Assembly: GCA_965219935.1 (NCBI GenBank)
Contig: CBDCOU010000003.1
Coordinates: 3,906,001-3,970,000 of the forward strand
Length of the DNA stretch: 64,000 nt
Origin: Bin34 sp965219935
Lineage (GTDB): Bacteria > Chloroflexota > Anaerolineae > Caldilineales > Caldilineaceae
Direction: 5' to 3'
Positions 53,017-62,214 of this stretch are shown piece by piece. The position numbers and the translations under genes are program-made. The stretch's first letter is position 1. Each line of letters opens with the position of its first letter. The notes beneath the pieces were generated by a model. It saw only the letters and a program-made list of their open reading frames with translations. It was not told the origin of the DNA and did not search any database.

Positions 53017-53943
53017 TCAGGTCAGGCTGTCCAGAAGCGGCACCATCATCGGGGCCAGCACCAGGGCCATCAGGGGCAGGAAGAAGAACAGAACCGACGG
53101 GACGGCCAAACGGCTTTCGAACTTCTCCGCCTCCCGCAGGGCCTTGTCCTTGTAGGACAGGATCAGCGAACGGGAAAGGCTTTCCATCAGTTCCGGTCCC
53201 GCGGCGCCCTTGCGCGCCGCGATTTCAATCTGCAACGCGAAGGCGCGCAGACTGGGCAGTCGGTAGCGCTCCACCACCTCGCGCCAGGTCCCCTGTGCCT
53301 CTCCGTGACTGAACATCGGGCGCCGCGACTGCCGCGATTCGTGCAGGGCCAGACGAATGATTGCCGCCAAGGGGCCGCCGAACTCCCCGGCCCGCGCGAG
53401 CGCCTGCTCAGGCGGCACCCCGGCCGCCATCTCGGCGGACATCAAGGACAGCAGTTCCGGCAGCGAACGCTCGAGTGACTTCCGGACTCGGCGGACGCGC
53501 GCCCGGAGGCGCACAAACGGCACCACTGCCGCCACCGCGGCCACGAGCATCAGGGCCGGCATCTGGTTCACAAGTCCCAGGCCTCCACAGAGCAAAGCCA
53601 CTGCGGCGATGCCCAGCAGGCGGGGGAGCGACGGCTCCTCGCCTTCCAGGGCGGCCCACCGGCGCTGGTGCGCAAACAGGCCGAACCACCGTTCCTGCCG
53701 CTGTGTCGACATGCGGCGCAGCAGCGAATTGCCCAGGGCTTCGAAGCGGTCGTCGCCATCCGCCAGAAACGCGGACAGCCGCCCCTTGAGCGAACGCCGA
53801 TGCGCCGCGTCCAGCAGCAGACCGGTTACGGCATGAACGGCCAGGCCCGCCAGCAGGGCACCGGCCGCAACCAATACGCCACGGGCGCCGTCGGCCCGGA
53901 GCAGTTCGGGGAGGGTTGGCCCCAGCAGTTCATCCCAGGACAT
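53017..53943 (-). CDS. tadC: Type II secretion F domain protein, TadC-like
   Basis: This 308-residue polytopic membrane protein has the T2SF domain around residues 165-290 (SLPELLSLMSAEMAAGVPPEQALARAGEFGG and RKGAAGPELMESLSRSL) and ends in two membrane segments (VLFFFLPLMALVLAPMMV). An N-terminal segment LVAAGALLAGLAVHAV adds membrane contacts. It forms the inner-membrane platform with TadB. It overlaps tadB's 3' end by 14 bp. Confidence 0.88.
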   Translation of the reverse strand: MSWDELLGPTLPELLRADGARGVLVAAGALLAGLAVHAVTGLLLDAAHRRSLKGRLSAFLADGDDRFEALGNSLLRRMSTQRQERWFGLFAHQRRWAALEGEEPSLPRLLGIAAVALLCGGLGLVNQMPALMLVAAVAAVVPFVRLRARVRRVRKSLERSLPELLSLMSAEMAAGVPPEQALARAGEFGGPLAAIIRLALHESRQSRRPMFSHGEAQGTWREVVERYRLPSLRAFALQIEIAARKGAAGPELMESLSRSLILSYKDKALREAEKFESRLAVPSVLFFFLPLMALVLAPMMVPLLDSLT

Positions 53944-54904
53944 CGGAAATCATTCCGTTGAGAAAGTAGTAGCCGAACGCCATGGTGCCGAGGGCGCCCA
54001 CGAGCACGAATTGCGATGTGGGCAGGGCATAGCCGGCGCGCAGGCCGGGCGACAGGGCCATAAGGGCAATTACGACACCCATGATGACAAGCAGCATCAC
54101 GATCGAGTTGCGGGCGCTTTCGGCCTTGGCGGCGGCCACGGCCCGCACCTCAAGCAGGGCCTGGAGGCCGGACGCCGATCGGGCAAAGGCGCGTGCGAAC
54201 CCCGTACCGCCCGTCTCGGCCATGCGACCCAGCTGAAACACCACCAGGGCCAGGGAGGGAGAGATGCGCAGGGCTTGGGTACGCGCATGGGCCAGAAAGT
54301 CCCGGCCCTCATGCCGCAGGCCCTGTTGATACAGCTGCATCCAAACCCTCAGGGCGGAGGATTCCGGATCCAGCGTGTCCACCACTTCGTCCAGGCAGGC
54401 GGTCATGGATTCGGTTAGGAGCAGCATGGCGCCCAGGCGGCTGACGAACACCGGCAGCTCCTCCTCGATCCCGGTCTGAAAGCGATGCCAGCGGCCGCGC
54501 AGCCAGGCATCGGCCACGGCATAGCCCAGGAGGCCGCCCATGAGGGCCGGGACCACGGGAAAGCGCGCCAGCAGCAGGGCAGTCACCGGAAGCAGGGATC
54601 CCAGCAGGCGCAGGTGCCAAAGCCGTACGCGCGGCGAGCGAATGTGCAGGGAACCAAGGATGATGCGTTCGGGGTCCACGCTGATGTTCCGGCGCACGGC
54701 GGAACCGGCGGCATCGTCCAGGCCGCGGTAGGGGGCCAGCCAGGAAGCCAGGCGCGCGGACTCCCGCTGCCGTCGGCTGCCGGGCCAGCGCAGGTGGGGC
54801 CAAAGCCGGGCGATTGCCAAGCCCGCGCAGGCGCACCCGGCCAGTAGGACGACCTGTTGCCAGTCGAACGGCAAGGCCAGGGTTTCGGGATGTGGGAAAT
54901 CCAT
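53930..54904 (-). CDS. tadB: Type II secretion F domain protein, TadB-like
   Basis: This 324-residue polytopic membrane protein has the T2SF domain with LPVFVSRLGAMLLLTESMTACLDEV and ISPSLALVVFQLGRMAETGG, followed by two C-terminal membrane segments (SIVMLLVIMGVVIALMAL, LVGALGTMAFGYYFLNGM). It pairs with TadC as the inner-membrane platform. Its ATG overlaps the cpaF stop by one base (TGATG). Confidence 0.88.
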   Translation of the reverse strand: MDFPHPETLALPFDWQQVVLLAGCACAGLAIARLWPHLRWPGSRRQRESARLASWLAPYRGLDDAAGSAVRRNISVDPERIILGSLHIRSPRVRLWHLRLLGSLLPVTALLLARFPVVPALMGGLLGYAVADAWLRGRWHRFQTGIEEELPVFVSRLGAMLLLTESMTACLDEVVDTLDPESSALRVWMQLYQQGLRHEGRDFLAHARTQALRISPSLALVVFQLGRMAETGGTGFARAFARSASGLQALLEVRAVAAAKAESARNSIVMLLVIMGVVIALMALSPGLRAGYALPTSQFVLVGALGTMAFGYYFLNGMISDVLG

Positions 54905-56283
54905 CAGGCTTGCTCCCCGGTTTCGGTTGGGGCCGTCACTTTGGCGTCTGCGGAAGCCTCCCGCTTTTTGCGAGTCGACGCGGTGCGCCGAGTGGTCTTG
55001 CCGACGGCGGCCTTGCGCGGAGCCTTGGATTTGGGTGTCGCGGCCGGAGCCGTGGACAAACTCGGGGTTGGGGCCGCATGTTCGGATTGCCAGACCGGTT
55101 CAAAGCGCACGTCGTGGGTGGCGCCCGTCTCCTGCCGCACGCCGTAGACCCCGAGCACGCGCCGGCGGCCTTCCGCGAAACCGATGTGCACCACCTGCTG
55201 AATCGCCTGGACAAACATGGTGCGGGAGGCTTCAAAGGGCACGCCGGCATCGGCGAACATGATCACGCCGAGACGGACCAGGGCTTCCAGGGGGCCGTTG
55301 GCATGGAACGTGGCCAGGCCCGAGTGATCACTCATGAATGCCCGGAACAGGGACAGGGCGGCATCCCCGGTGCGGACCTCGCCCACCAGAATGTGGCTGG
55401 GAGCCATGCGCATGGCATCGTCCACCCCGTTGGTCACGGTGTAGCCCGGGATTGAACTGCCCGGCGGCGCCGGGCGTGCCTCCAGGGTGGCGACATTGGG
55501 ATGGGGCAGCCACAGTTCCTCGGGATCCTCGATCTTGACGATGCGGGCGGACTGGGGGATGCCGTGGCACAGGGCGCTCAGCAGCGTGGTCTTCCCGGTG
55601 CCGGTACCCCCGACCACGAGGACGTTGGTGCGGTTTCCCACCGCCTCCAGCAACTGCGCCAGGACTGTCTCCGGGAGCATGTCCCAGGCCAGCAACTGTT
55701 GGGGATCGACCGGGTTGGGCTCGAAGAAGCGCAGCGCCAGCGAGGGATAGCCGTCCCCCGGTGCAATCGCGGGGTGCAGGACCTTGAGACGGGCACCGGC
55801 AAAGCCGGAGGCCGCGTCGCGCGGCATGCGGGCATCGACGCTGGGCGATGCCTCGGTGCAAGCCCGGCCCAGAGGCCCCAGCAGGGACTCGATGGCCTGC
55901 CAAACCTCCTGGTGGCTGGGGGCTTGGTCGGCCAAGTGCGTGAAATCCATGTCCCCCCGCGCCCGCGCCCAGAGCTGGCCGCTGGGATTCAGGACCAGAT
56001 CGGTGTAGCGGTTGCAGACCGGCGGCATCAGTTGTTCCAGGAAGCCCAGGCCGCCCGCGCGGGACAGGAGTGCGCGCACAAGCTCTTCCAACTGGGTGTC
56101 CGTGGGCGGCACCATGCGCATCCGCCCCGCGGCTTCCTCCAAAGCGGTGCGGGCCAGATCCGGCAGGCGGCTGCGATCGCCGGGATGGCTTCCGGTCAGG
56201 GACAGGAGAATGGGGCCGGCTTCGTCCAAGAGCCGATGCCGACGTTCCGGCGAAAGTTCCGCGGTCAGTGTTTCCCAATGCAT
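54904..56283 (-). CDS. cpaF: Tad pilus assembly ATPase (CpaF/TadA)
   Basis: This 459-residue secretion ATPase of the GspE/PilT superfamily powers pilus extension. Walker A GGTGTGKTT is at 225-233; the Asp box EDPEELWLPHPNV, the Walker B region APSHILVGEVRTGDAAL and a His box HSGLATFHAN follow. The N-terminal domain (1-215) is typical of CpaF. A Lys/Arg/Ala/Thr-rich tail of about 50 residues at the C-terminus (KAPRKAAVGKTTRRTASTR) is not part of the family fold. Confidence 0.94.
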   Translation of the reverse strand: MHWETLTAELSPERRHRLLDEAGPILLSLTGSHPGDRSRLPDLARTALEEAAGRMRMVPPTDTQLEELVRALLSRAGGLGFLEQLMPPVCNRYTDLVLNPSGQLWARARGDMDFTHLADQAPSHQEVWQAIESLLGPLGRACTEASPSVDARMPRDAASGFAGARLKVLHPAIAPGDGYPSLALRFFEPNPVDPQQLLAWDMLPETVLAQLLEAVGNRTNVLVVGGTGTGKTTLLSALCHGIPQSARIVKIEDPEELWLPHPNVATLEARPAPPGSSIPGYTVTNGVDDAMRMAPSHILVGEVRTGDAALSLFRAFMSDHSGLATFHANGPLEALVRLGVIMFADAGVPFEASRTMFVQAIQQVVHIGFAEGRRRVLGVYGVRQETGATHDVRFEPVWQSEHAAPTPSLSTAPAATPKSKAPRKAAVGKTTRRTASTRKKREASADAKVTAPTETGEQA

Positions 56284-56285
56284 GG

Positions 56286-57605
56286 CTACTGCTCCCGGCG
56301 AAAGACCAAGGGACCAAAGCGGGTCTCGGCCGCTGGTTCCGTGCCGGCCCCGGCTGCGGAAACGCCGACAATGCGATCCGCCAAATGGGACGTGAAGGTT
56401 TGCCAGGGAGCCAGGTCGGGTGACCGACCCTGGGACTGGGCCAACGCCGGTTCCAGATCCGGTTCCTCGGACATCTCGGCAACCGGTTCCGGCATGTCGC
56501 GCAGGCCGGAGCGCACCGTGGCCGCGTACTCCCGGGCCGACATCTGCCCGGATCGGGTCCGGTTCAGCACGATGTGGCAGGCGGCGGCGGGCAGGCCAAT
56601 CTCCTGTCGGGCCAGCCGCCAGGCCTCCACGGCCGCCACCGCCCCGCGGGCGGTGGCGGAACTCACCAGCAACAGGCAGTTGGCAGCCTTGAGGGCCGGC
56701 GCCGCCAGTTCCTGGGCGGAGACGTCGAGGATGGTAACGGCATATCCCATGCGCGCGGTTTCCACCGTCAGGGACGGCAGCGAACTGTCACCGTCCATCG
56801 CCGCCGGGGCAAAGGTTCCCAGATCGCGCGGGGAGGGGAAACCGGCCAGGAGGTCCAGTTGTCCGTTGTGCTGCAGCAGGTCGCGCACGGTCCCGGGTCG
56901 CGGGTCCCGATGCCACTGCAGCAGGTTGGGCGATGGATTCAGGCCGGCCTGCAGGGGCAGGATGTCCGGTGCGCCGAGGCCGACCAACAGGCACTTGAGA
57001 CCTCGCCGGACACATTCGGTTCCCAGGGACCAGGCAATCAGGCTCTTGCCGATACCGCCCTCCAGCGACCAGACCGCCAACCCGCGCCAGCCAACGGCCC
57101 CCGTTGTGTGGGCCATGGACAGAGGCGTGTTCGGCACGGGGCCGACGGTCCCCGCGGCCTGGGCAGCCTGCACCGTTGCCGTTCCCTGCAGTGGCAGCCA
57201 CTGCGGCAGCGTGTCCGGCAGTTCCGATGCCGGAGTGGTGAGTGTCACGCCGGGCACCGACTGCACCTGGGCCAGGATGTCCGGCAGCAGTCCGTCCGGC
57301 GTGACCACCAGGACCTGGGAGGGACACGAGGCCAGCAACTCCGTCAACTGCGACGTGTTCTCGACAATGGTCAGGTCCAGCACCACATGGGAGCAGGTTT
57401 GCAGCACTTCCCGCGCCTTGTCCGGAGAGGACGCGGAGGCGGTGATGGACAGGCCCTGCGCCATACGGCCGGCCAAGGCCATGCCGAGTTCCAGACTTGG
57501 CGAAACGAGGCCCAGCCGGGGATGGCTGGCCGGGACCGGGTTGGCCGGCCACGGGGCCCCTTCCACCGGACGAGCCTGGACAGGGAGCGAACCGAGGGTG
57601 TTCAT
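56286..57605 (-). CDS. cpaE: CpaE/TadZ-like pilus localisation ATPase
   Basis: This 439-residue protein has an N-terminal receiver-like domain (residues 20-140; HVVLDLTIVEN, VLVVTPDGLL) and a MinD/ParA-like ATPase domain with AVWSLEGGIGKSLIAWSLG. The deviant Walker A normally starts Lys-Gly-Gly; here the signature Lys is Glu (EGGIGKS), so nucleotide-dependent dimerisation may be altered. The rest (VLLVSSATARGAVAA, CHIVLNRTRSGQM) fits TadZ. It is separated by 2 bp from cpaF and coupled by ATGA to cpaB. Confidence 0.85.
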   Translation of the reverse strand: MNTLGSLPVQARPVEGAPWPANPVPASHPRLGLVSPSLELGMALAGRMAQGLSITASASSPDKAREVLQTCSHVVLDLTIVENTSQLTELLASCPSQVLVVTPDGLLPDILAQVQSVPGVTLTTPASELPDTLPQWLPLQGTATVQAAQAAGTVGPVPNTPLSMAHTTGAVGWRGLAVWSLEGGIGKSLIAWSLGTECVRRGLKCLLVGLGAPDILPLQAGLNPSPNLLQWHRDPRPGTVRDLLQHNGQLDLLAGFPSPRDLGTFAPAAMDGDSSLPSLTVETARMGYAVTILDVSAQELAAPALKAANCLLLVSSATARGAVAAVEAWRLARQEIGLPAAACHIVLNRTRSGQMSAREYAATVRSGLRDMPEPVAEMSEEPDLEPALAQSQGRSPDLAPWQTFTSHLADRIVGVSAAGAGTEPAAETRFGPLVFRREQ

Positions 57606-58468
57606 GAAGGGTCTCCGTCCAGCAGGGGGTCAACCATGCGGTCGATGCTGAACCCGGGCGTGGACCAGGGTTCCGGGTTCGGTGGTTGCAGGACCAGCAT
57701 GAAGCCGGCTCCGATGTGGTTGAGCGAAGCGATCATTTCCAGGGGGACGCTCCAGATCACGTCCGGCAGATCCTCCTCCAGGAGTTCGGGATCGATCGCG
57801 GCCAGGTCGCTGCCGTCATCTGTGGCGCGGGCCTCCTGGGCACGCCGCAGGGCGCGGACGTGCAAGGTGTGTTGGGTGTCGTAGAGGACCGGTTCCGGCA
57901 GCGTGCTGGCGGCCAGCACGATGATTCCCTCCCTCGCAACCGGTTGCGGTGCGGTGTCGGGACTGTCCGGGAGGAACGAATCGGGGCGCAGTCGGAACGA
58001 CGGGGCAATCCAGAGGATGCGCACGTTCTCGATCAAGGCCTTGGCGTAGCCGCGCTGGTTCTGTCCCCGCCAGTCCGAGACGACCGCGACCAAACCCACC
58101 TTCTGGCCGGGTTGCAGCAGGCCGGCCAGGCCCGAGTCCGTCTTGACGCGGACGGCAATGCCCCGCTCGTCCGGGGCCAGCGCAATGGCCGGACCCAGAT
58201 GGTTCAGGGCCACGGTTTCCCCGGCGAAGCGCACCACGGACAGGGTCTGTTCCAGGAGCGGTTCCGGGTCGGTCAGGGCGTCCGGCGGCAACGTCGCCGC
58301 CGGCACCATGCGCACCTGCAGATCGGTTGCGACCAGCTGTGTGCCGGCTCCCAGATCGCGGGCCGCCACGACCATGGGAGACATCGTCTCCTGCCTTGGC
58401 CAGAGGGCGAGCCCCAGAAAGACGGCGGCCAGCAGGCCGGCCACCGCCGCGAATCCCTTCGATTTCAT
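57602..58468 (-). CDS. cpaB: Flp pilus assembly protein CpaB/RcpC-like (SAF domain)
   Basis: This 288-residue protein has an N-terminal membrane segment (AVAGLLAAVFLGLAL), then a SAF domain (residues 30-100; MVVAARDLGAGTQLVATDL, LSVVRFAGETVAL) and an RcpC-type C-terminal half (VGLVAVVSDWRGQN). In Tad systems this protein supports the secretin or the cell-wall part of the machine. It is coupled by ATGA at 58465-58468 to the large upstream ATPase gene, so both belong to one operon. Confidence 0.87.
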   Translation of the reverse strand: MKSKGFAAVAGLLAAVFLGLALWPRQETMSPMVVAARDLGAGTQLVATDLQVRMVPAATLPPDALTDPEPLLEQTLSVVRFAGETVALNHLGPAIALAPDERGIAVRVKTDSGLAGLLQPGQKVGLVAVVSDWRGQNQRGYAKALIENVRILWIAPSFRLRPDSFLPDSPDTAPQPVAREGIIVLAASTLPEPVLYDTQHTLHVRALRRAQEARATDDGSDLAAIDPELLEEDLPDVIWSVPLEMIASLNHIGAGFMLVLQPPNPEPWSTPGFSIDRMVDPLLDGDPS

Positions 58469-61400
58469 TGTGCCTGGTTCTCCTGTGACGGACTGTTGAG
58501 TTCAATGGCCCCCAGACGTTCCGCGATGTCCCGGTCCACGGGTTCCGGCACGTCCAGCTGCCAGGGGTTGACATAGGCGGGTTCCATTTCCCCGCGCTCG
58601 AAGGCGTAGCCCAGCTTGACCACGCTGCGGCCCACGGGCAGGCTGGCCAGGAAACGCCGCCAGGTTTCATCCACGAAGCCCTTTTCGCTGCGGTGCAGGG
58701 CGGAGATCACCAGATCCCGGTCGCGCGGGTTCTTCAGCTGGCCGCAGAAGATGTTGTTGCAGGACGAGAGGATGCCGGGCGGGATGGCCGCCGGCGACTG
58801 CGTGATGAGATGCAGCCAGATTCCGTACTTGCGGCTGTCGCGCCACATGGCCTCGAACTGTTCGGCCACGGAGCGTCCGCCTTCCTCGCCGGTCTGTTCC
58901 AGTCCGGAGAAGATCTTGTTGGCCTCCTCGAACACAATCTGGATGCGAGCCGGCTCCGAGACCGCGCGCTGCAGGCGCAGGGCCACCGCGTCGTGATAGA
59001 GGTGCCAGGCCGCCCAGCCCAGCAGGAAGCCCTTGGAGAAGTCGTCGAGGAAGGCACCGCCCTCCAGAACCGCCACGCCCCAGTCGCCGGGCACGATCTC
59101 GTTGATGTCGATACATTCGGGGCCGGCTGTGTACTGCAGGGAGGCCGCGCCCTGCACCAGGGGATGCAGGCGGAAGAGAATCCCCTCCAGCACGGTGCGC
59201 AGGATCATGTCGCGCCGGGAAACGGTCTTGAGCGTGTCCTCGATTTGGGCGTACAGCTCCTTGAGACCAACCTTGCGGGAACGGTGCACGGCCAGCCGTT
59301 GTCGTTCGGCCACGGTCAGTTCGGCAAGTGGCGTGCCGGGAGCCGGGTCGAGCAGGTCCTGCTCCTCGAAGCGGACCAGGCCCCAGATGTCGCTGTCCTG
59401 CACCACCGGATCGTCCACCAGCACGCCGGATGCCAGGTAGACGCGGCGCAGGGCATCCCGCAGTTCGTGCACCTGTCGACGCTGTCCCAGCCGGGCGATC
59501 TGCCCGAAGACGTCGCAGAAGGTGCGCCACTGCACCTCCGGCAGGATGTTGCGGCCGATTTGCAGGGGGTTCCAGCGCAGCGGCCGCACGCCTCCGGGCG
59601 AGAGTTGCCGGATCTCCACGCGGCCGTGCAGGTCCGGCGCGTTGAGCAACTTGCGCCAGCCGGTGCCGAAGTCCAGGACGATGGTTCTGAGATGCCACCG
59701 GTTGGTGGTTTCGTGGATGAGGCGCTCGGCCGCCACCGACTTGCCGAACCCCGTGTCGCCGCAGAAGGCGGTGTGGAAGTGCCGGTCGCGCGCGATGCGC
59801 AGGGGCACGTCGGTGCGATCCCCGGTCTCGGGACTGATCTGGTGGCCGCACACCACTTCCCCGGAGAGCTCGGGATAGAAGGCCAAGGGCGGCAGCCTTT
59901 CCTGGAAGGTCAGGGCCACGCCTTCCTCAAACAGGTTGGGCGCGGTGTAGGCGGCCAACATGCCGGGCGTCAGCAGCGTGCTCCAGCGCGTCCAGAGGAT
60001 GTCGATGTCGAACGGGTTCTCCGCGCCCTGCAGGGAGGGACGAAAGGCCAGGGCCTGGGCGCGCAGGTCGCCGTCGCCGGCGACGGTCAGGACCGGGGTG
60101 GGCACGTCGGGGCCGTGAAAGGCCTGGGGGATCAGGGCGGATGCGGCGCGTTGGCCGCGCTCGCCCACGAGGAGCAGGGCCGAGGTGAGAAAGCCGCCTT
60201 CCATGCTGGCGCGGTCCAGCAGGGACACCAGGCCGCGGGTCAGGGAAGTCAACGCGCGGGCCGTGTCGTCCTCGGTCTGCCAGCCGCGCCCGATGTGCAG
60301 GCCCGGCACGATGCCGGAGGAGAAGCCGCCACTGAAGCCGCGGCCCAGCGACATGAGGCTGGTGGCGCCTTGAGTGTGGGCCAGGGCCTGGCCGGTCTGC
60401 CAGGTATGGCTGGCGCCGGTGCTGCCGCTGGTACCCCACTGCCGGGAGGTGGTCTCCGTGCGGGTGCGGGTTTCCGAGGCCTGGGTACCCTGCTGAACGG
60501 CTCGGGCCCGGGATTCGGTGAGGCTTTGGGAAGTCGAGTGGGACTCGGTCTCCTGGAGGCTCTGCCCGACGGCCGTGTTCCGGGTGCGGCTCCACCCCTG
60601 TTGGCTGCCCGTCGTACGGGATTGGGCCGTGCCCGTGGTGGAACCTTCCGCACCTCCTTCCGAACGGCTTGTGCCGCTCTGCTCGGCGACGGATGCGGAG
60701 GTACCGCGCGCGGCACCGCGGCTCGCAGTCCGGGACGTGGCCTCGGACTGGGTCTGTGCCCAACTGCTGCCTTCGCTGTGGGTGCGTGACTGCGAATCGC
60801 CCTGTGTGGCGGTGCTGGAAGATCCGGTGGTATCCGTTTGGCTGGCGCCGGTGTTGGACGATATGCCGCCCTGCCCGCTGGCACTGCCGCGCAAGCCGAA
60901 GGCACCTCCGCCGAATTGGCCTCCGGCGCCGGACGACACACCTGTGCCGACCGAGGTCTGCGTGGCGTCGGTCCGGGTTGTGCCGGTGGTCCGGCTCGAT
61001 GATTGGCTCCGGCCCTCGGTATCGGTTACGCTCCCGCCGTCGGCGCGGCCAAACCCGGAGGAACTGCCGGAAGACTCGCTCCAGGAGGATTGCTCGCTGC
61101 TGCCCTCGGACACGGTTCGGCTGTGGCTGGCGCCTTCGGTCCAGGAAACCGTGGTTTGCCGGCCGCGACTTTCGGTGTCCGTTCGGCTGGTGCCGACACT
61201 GCCGGACTCCCCGGTTCCCAGGGCTTCCGTGCGGGAGGCGCCGCGGGCCTGCGATGCGGACCAGGACTCGCTCCGGGAGGCGGCTTGGCCCGTGGTTTCG
61301 GTGGTTGACTGCGAAACGGCAGTGCCTTGGCTGGAAGCGGTGCCCTGACTCCGGCCACCGGATTCACTCCAGCCGGTGCTTGCGGACCGGGAGCCGCCTT

Positions 61401-62214
61401 CGGTATCGGTGTCGGTGACGCTGTCGGAGACGGACGTGCCGGCTGCTTCGGCTCCCTGCAGGCTGCTGGACAGGGCGGCGGCCAGCGGCAGAGCCATGGA
61501 AAAGCCGATGTTGATGTTGCCCCTCTGCCGTGACGCATATTGACTGGAGACCCGGGACATGCGAACCAGGGCGTCGGTGAGGAGGAGGCGCTCCACATGG
61601 CAGGCGGTTACCAGGAACACGAAGTCTTCGCGCAGCTTGGCCAATCCCCGCATCAGGATCTCGCCCTGCTGGGAGGCCAATTCCTCGTCCGCGACCCCGG
61701 TGAAGTCGTCGCGGCCGATCCCCTTGCGGGCATGGCGGGGATCCGGATGGCCCAGGATCGCCAGCAGGGAGGGCAGTGTGCGGATTAGGTCCAGGAGTTG
61801 CCGAAGCCGTTCGGGCGCGGGATCGGCGAGGCGGGAGTAGACGAAGTTGGCCAGCACCGCCTCCACGGCGCGCAGGCCGTCCAAGGCCAGCCGGTGTGCC
61901 TCCCGGGGATTCGGATCCTCGGCGGCCGCGCCGTAGAACTGCACCAGGCCCACATGCCGCGGCCGGTACATGCCGGCGGCCGTGTAGATGAAGTCCACAT
62001 CGGCGTTGTACAGGCCGCGCAGGGCGGCCCACTGCTTGCCGAGAATGTCCGGGTCCTCGCGGGCCTCCAGCGGGATGTAGGCCAGTTCGCGGAGCAGGAC
62101 GACGCGGTGGGTCTCGGCACCCGGTCCCGGCGTCGGACCGAAGGCCAGGGCCAGCGGGCCCTCCCCATGATCCGACCCGGGCTGAACCTGCAGCAGGGGG
62201 AGGTCGCGACTCAC
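58465..62214 (-). CDS. Giant HerA/VirB4-like ATPase with 350-residue Ser/Thr/Gly/Gln-rich region, Tad operon
   Basis: This 1249-residue protein has three parts: an N-terminal domain (1-258; ELAYIPLEAREDPDILGKQW, AHRLALDGLRAVEAVL), a low-complexity region (about 259-615) and a C-terminal ATPase (about 630-1249). The ATPase has Walker A GDTGFGKS (819-826), FDVFGQI-like helices, Walker B IQIVFEEANKIF (1091-1102) and LITQSPAAIPPGI, features of HerA/VirB4/TraG-type pumps. GTG 62214 overlaps the upstream stop as GTGA; further upstream the frame is only antisense of that gene. It may power DNA or protein transfer, or act as a pilus accessory motor. I do not recognise a named family for the full protein. 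Confidence 0.8.
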   Translation of the reverse strand: MSRDLPLLQVQPGSDHGEGPLALAFGPTPGPGAETHRVVLLRELAYIPLEAREDPDILGKQWAALRGLYNADVDFIYTAAGMYRPRHVGLVQFYGAAAEDPNPREAHRLALDGLRAVEAVLANFVYSRLADPAPERLRQLLDLIRTLPSLLAILGHPDPRHARKGIGRDDFTGVADEELASQQGEILMRGLAKLREDFVFLVTACHVERLLLTDALVRMSRVSSQYASRQRGNINIGFSMALPLAAALSSSLQGAEAAGTSVSDSVTDTDTEGGSRSASTGWSESGGRSQGTASSQGTAVSQSTTETTGQAASRSESWSASQARGASRTEALGTGESGSVGTSRTDTESRGRQTTVSWTEGASHSRTVSEGSSEQSSWSESSGSSSGFGRADGGSVTDTEGRSQSSSRTTGTTRTDATQTSVGTGVSSGAGGQFGGGAFGLRGSASGQGGISSNTGASQTDTTGSSSTATQGDSQSRTHSEGSSWAQTQSEATSRTASRGAARGTSASVAEQSGTSRSEGGAEGSTTGTAQSRTTGSQQGWSRTRNTAVGQSLQETESHSTSQSLTESRARAVQQGTQASETRTRTETTSRQWGTSGSTGASHTWQTGQALAHTQGATSLMSLGRGFSGGFSSGIVPGLHIGRGWQTEDDTARALTSLTRGLVSLLDRASMEGGFLTSALLLVGERGQRAASALIPQAFHGPDVPTPVLTVAGDGDLRAQALAFRPSLQGAENPFDIDILWTRWSTLLTPGMLAAYTAPNLFEEGVALTFQERLPPLAFYPELSGEVVCGHQISPETGDRTDVPLRIARDRHFHTAFCGDTGFGKSVAAERLIHETTNRWHLRTIVLDFGTGWRKLLNAPDLHGRVEIRQLSPGGVRPLRWNPLQIGRNILPEVQWRTFCDVFGQIARLGQRRQVHELRDALRRVYLASGVLVDDPVVQDSDIWGLVRFEEQDLLDPAPGTPLAELTVAERQRLAVHRSRKVGLKELYAQIEDTLKTVSRRDMILRTVLEGILFRLHPLVQGAASLQYTAGPECIDINEIVPGDWGVAVLEGGAFLDDFSKGFLLGWAAWHLYHDAVALRLQRAVSEPARIQIVFEEANKIFSGLEQTGEEGGRSVAEQFEAMWRDSRKYGIWLHLITQSPAAIPPGILSSCNNIFCGQLKNPRDRDLVISALHRSEKGFVDETWRRFLASLPVGRSVVKLGYAFERGEMEPAYVNPWQLDVPEPVDRDIAERLGAIELNSPSQENQAQ
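60370..61440 (-). repeat. Ser/Thr/Gly/Gln/Arg low-complexity coding region inside the giant ATPase
   Basis: Residues 259-615 of the ATPase are irregular short repeats such as TASSQGT, SRTDTESRGRQT, SRTTGTTRTD and QSRTHSEGSSWAQT, with regular Trp and Glu. No tandem unit is exact, but Ser-x-Thr and Gly-Ser patterns recur throughout. It is presumably disordered and extended, and it separates the N-terminal domain from the ATPase. Confidence 0.8.

Noticed and set aside
55501..57651. 716-codon open frame on the plus strand
   Set aside because: It is antisense to cpaF and cpaE, which have full motif sets; its own translation is low-complexity Arg/Ser/Pro with no domain. High GC creates long antisense frames here.
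60370..61440. Ser-rich region considered as a separate surface adhesin gene
   Set aside because: The frame is continuous with both the N-terminal domain and the ATPase domain and there is no stop, internal SD or signal peptide.
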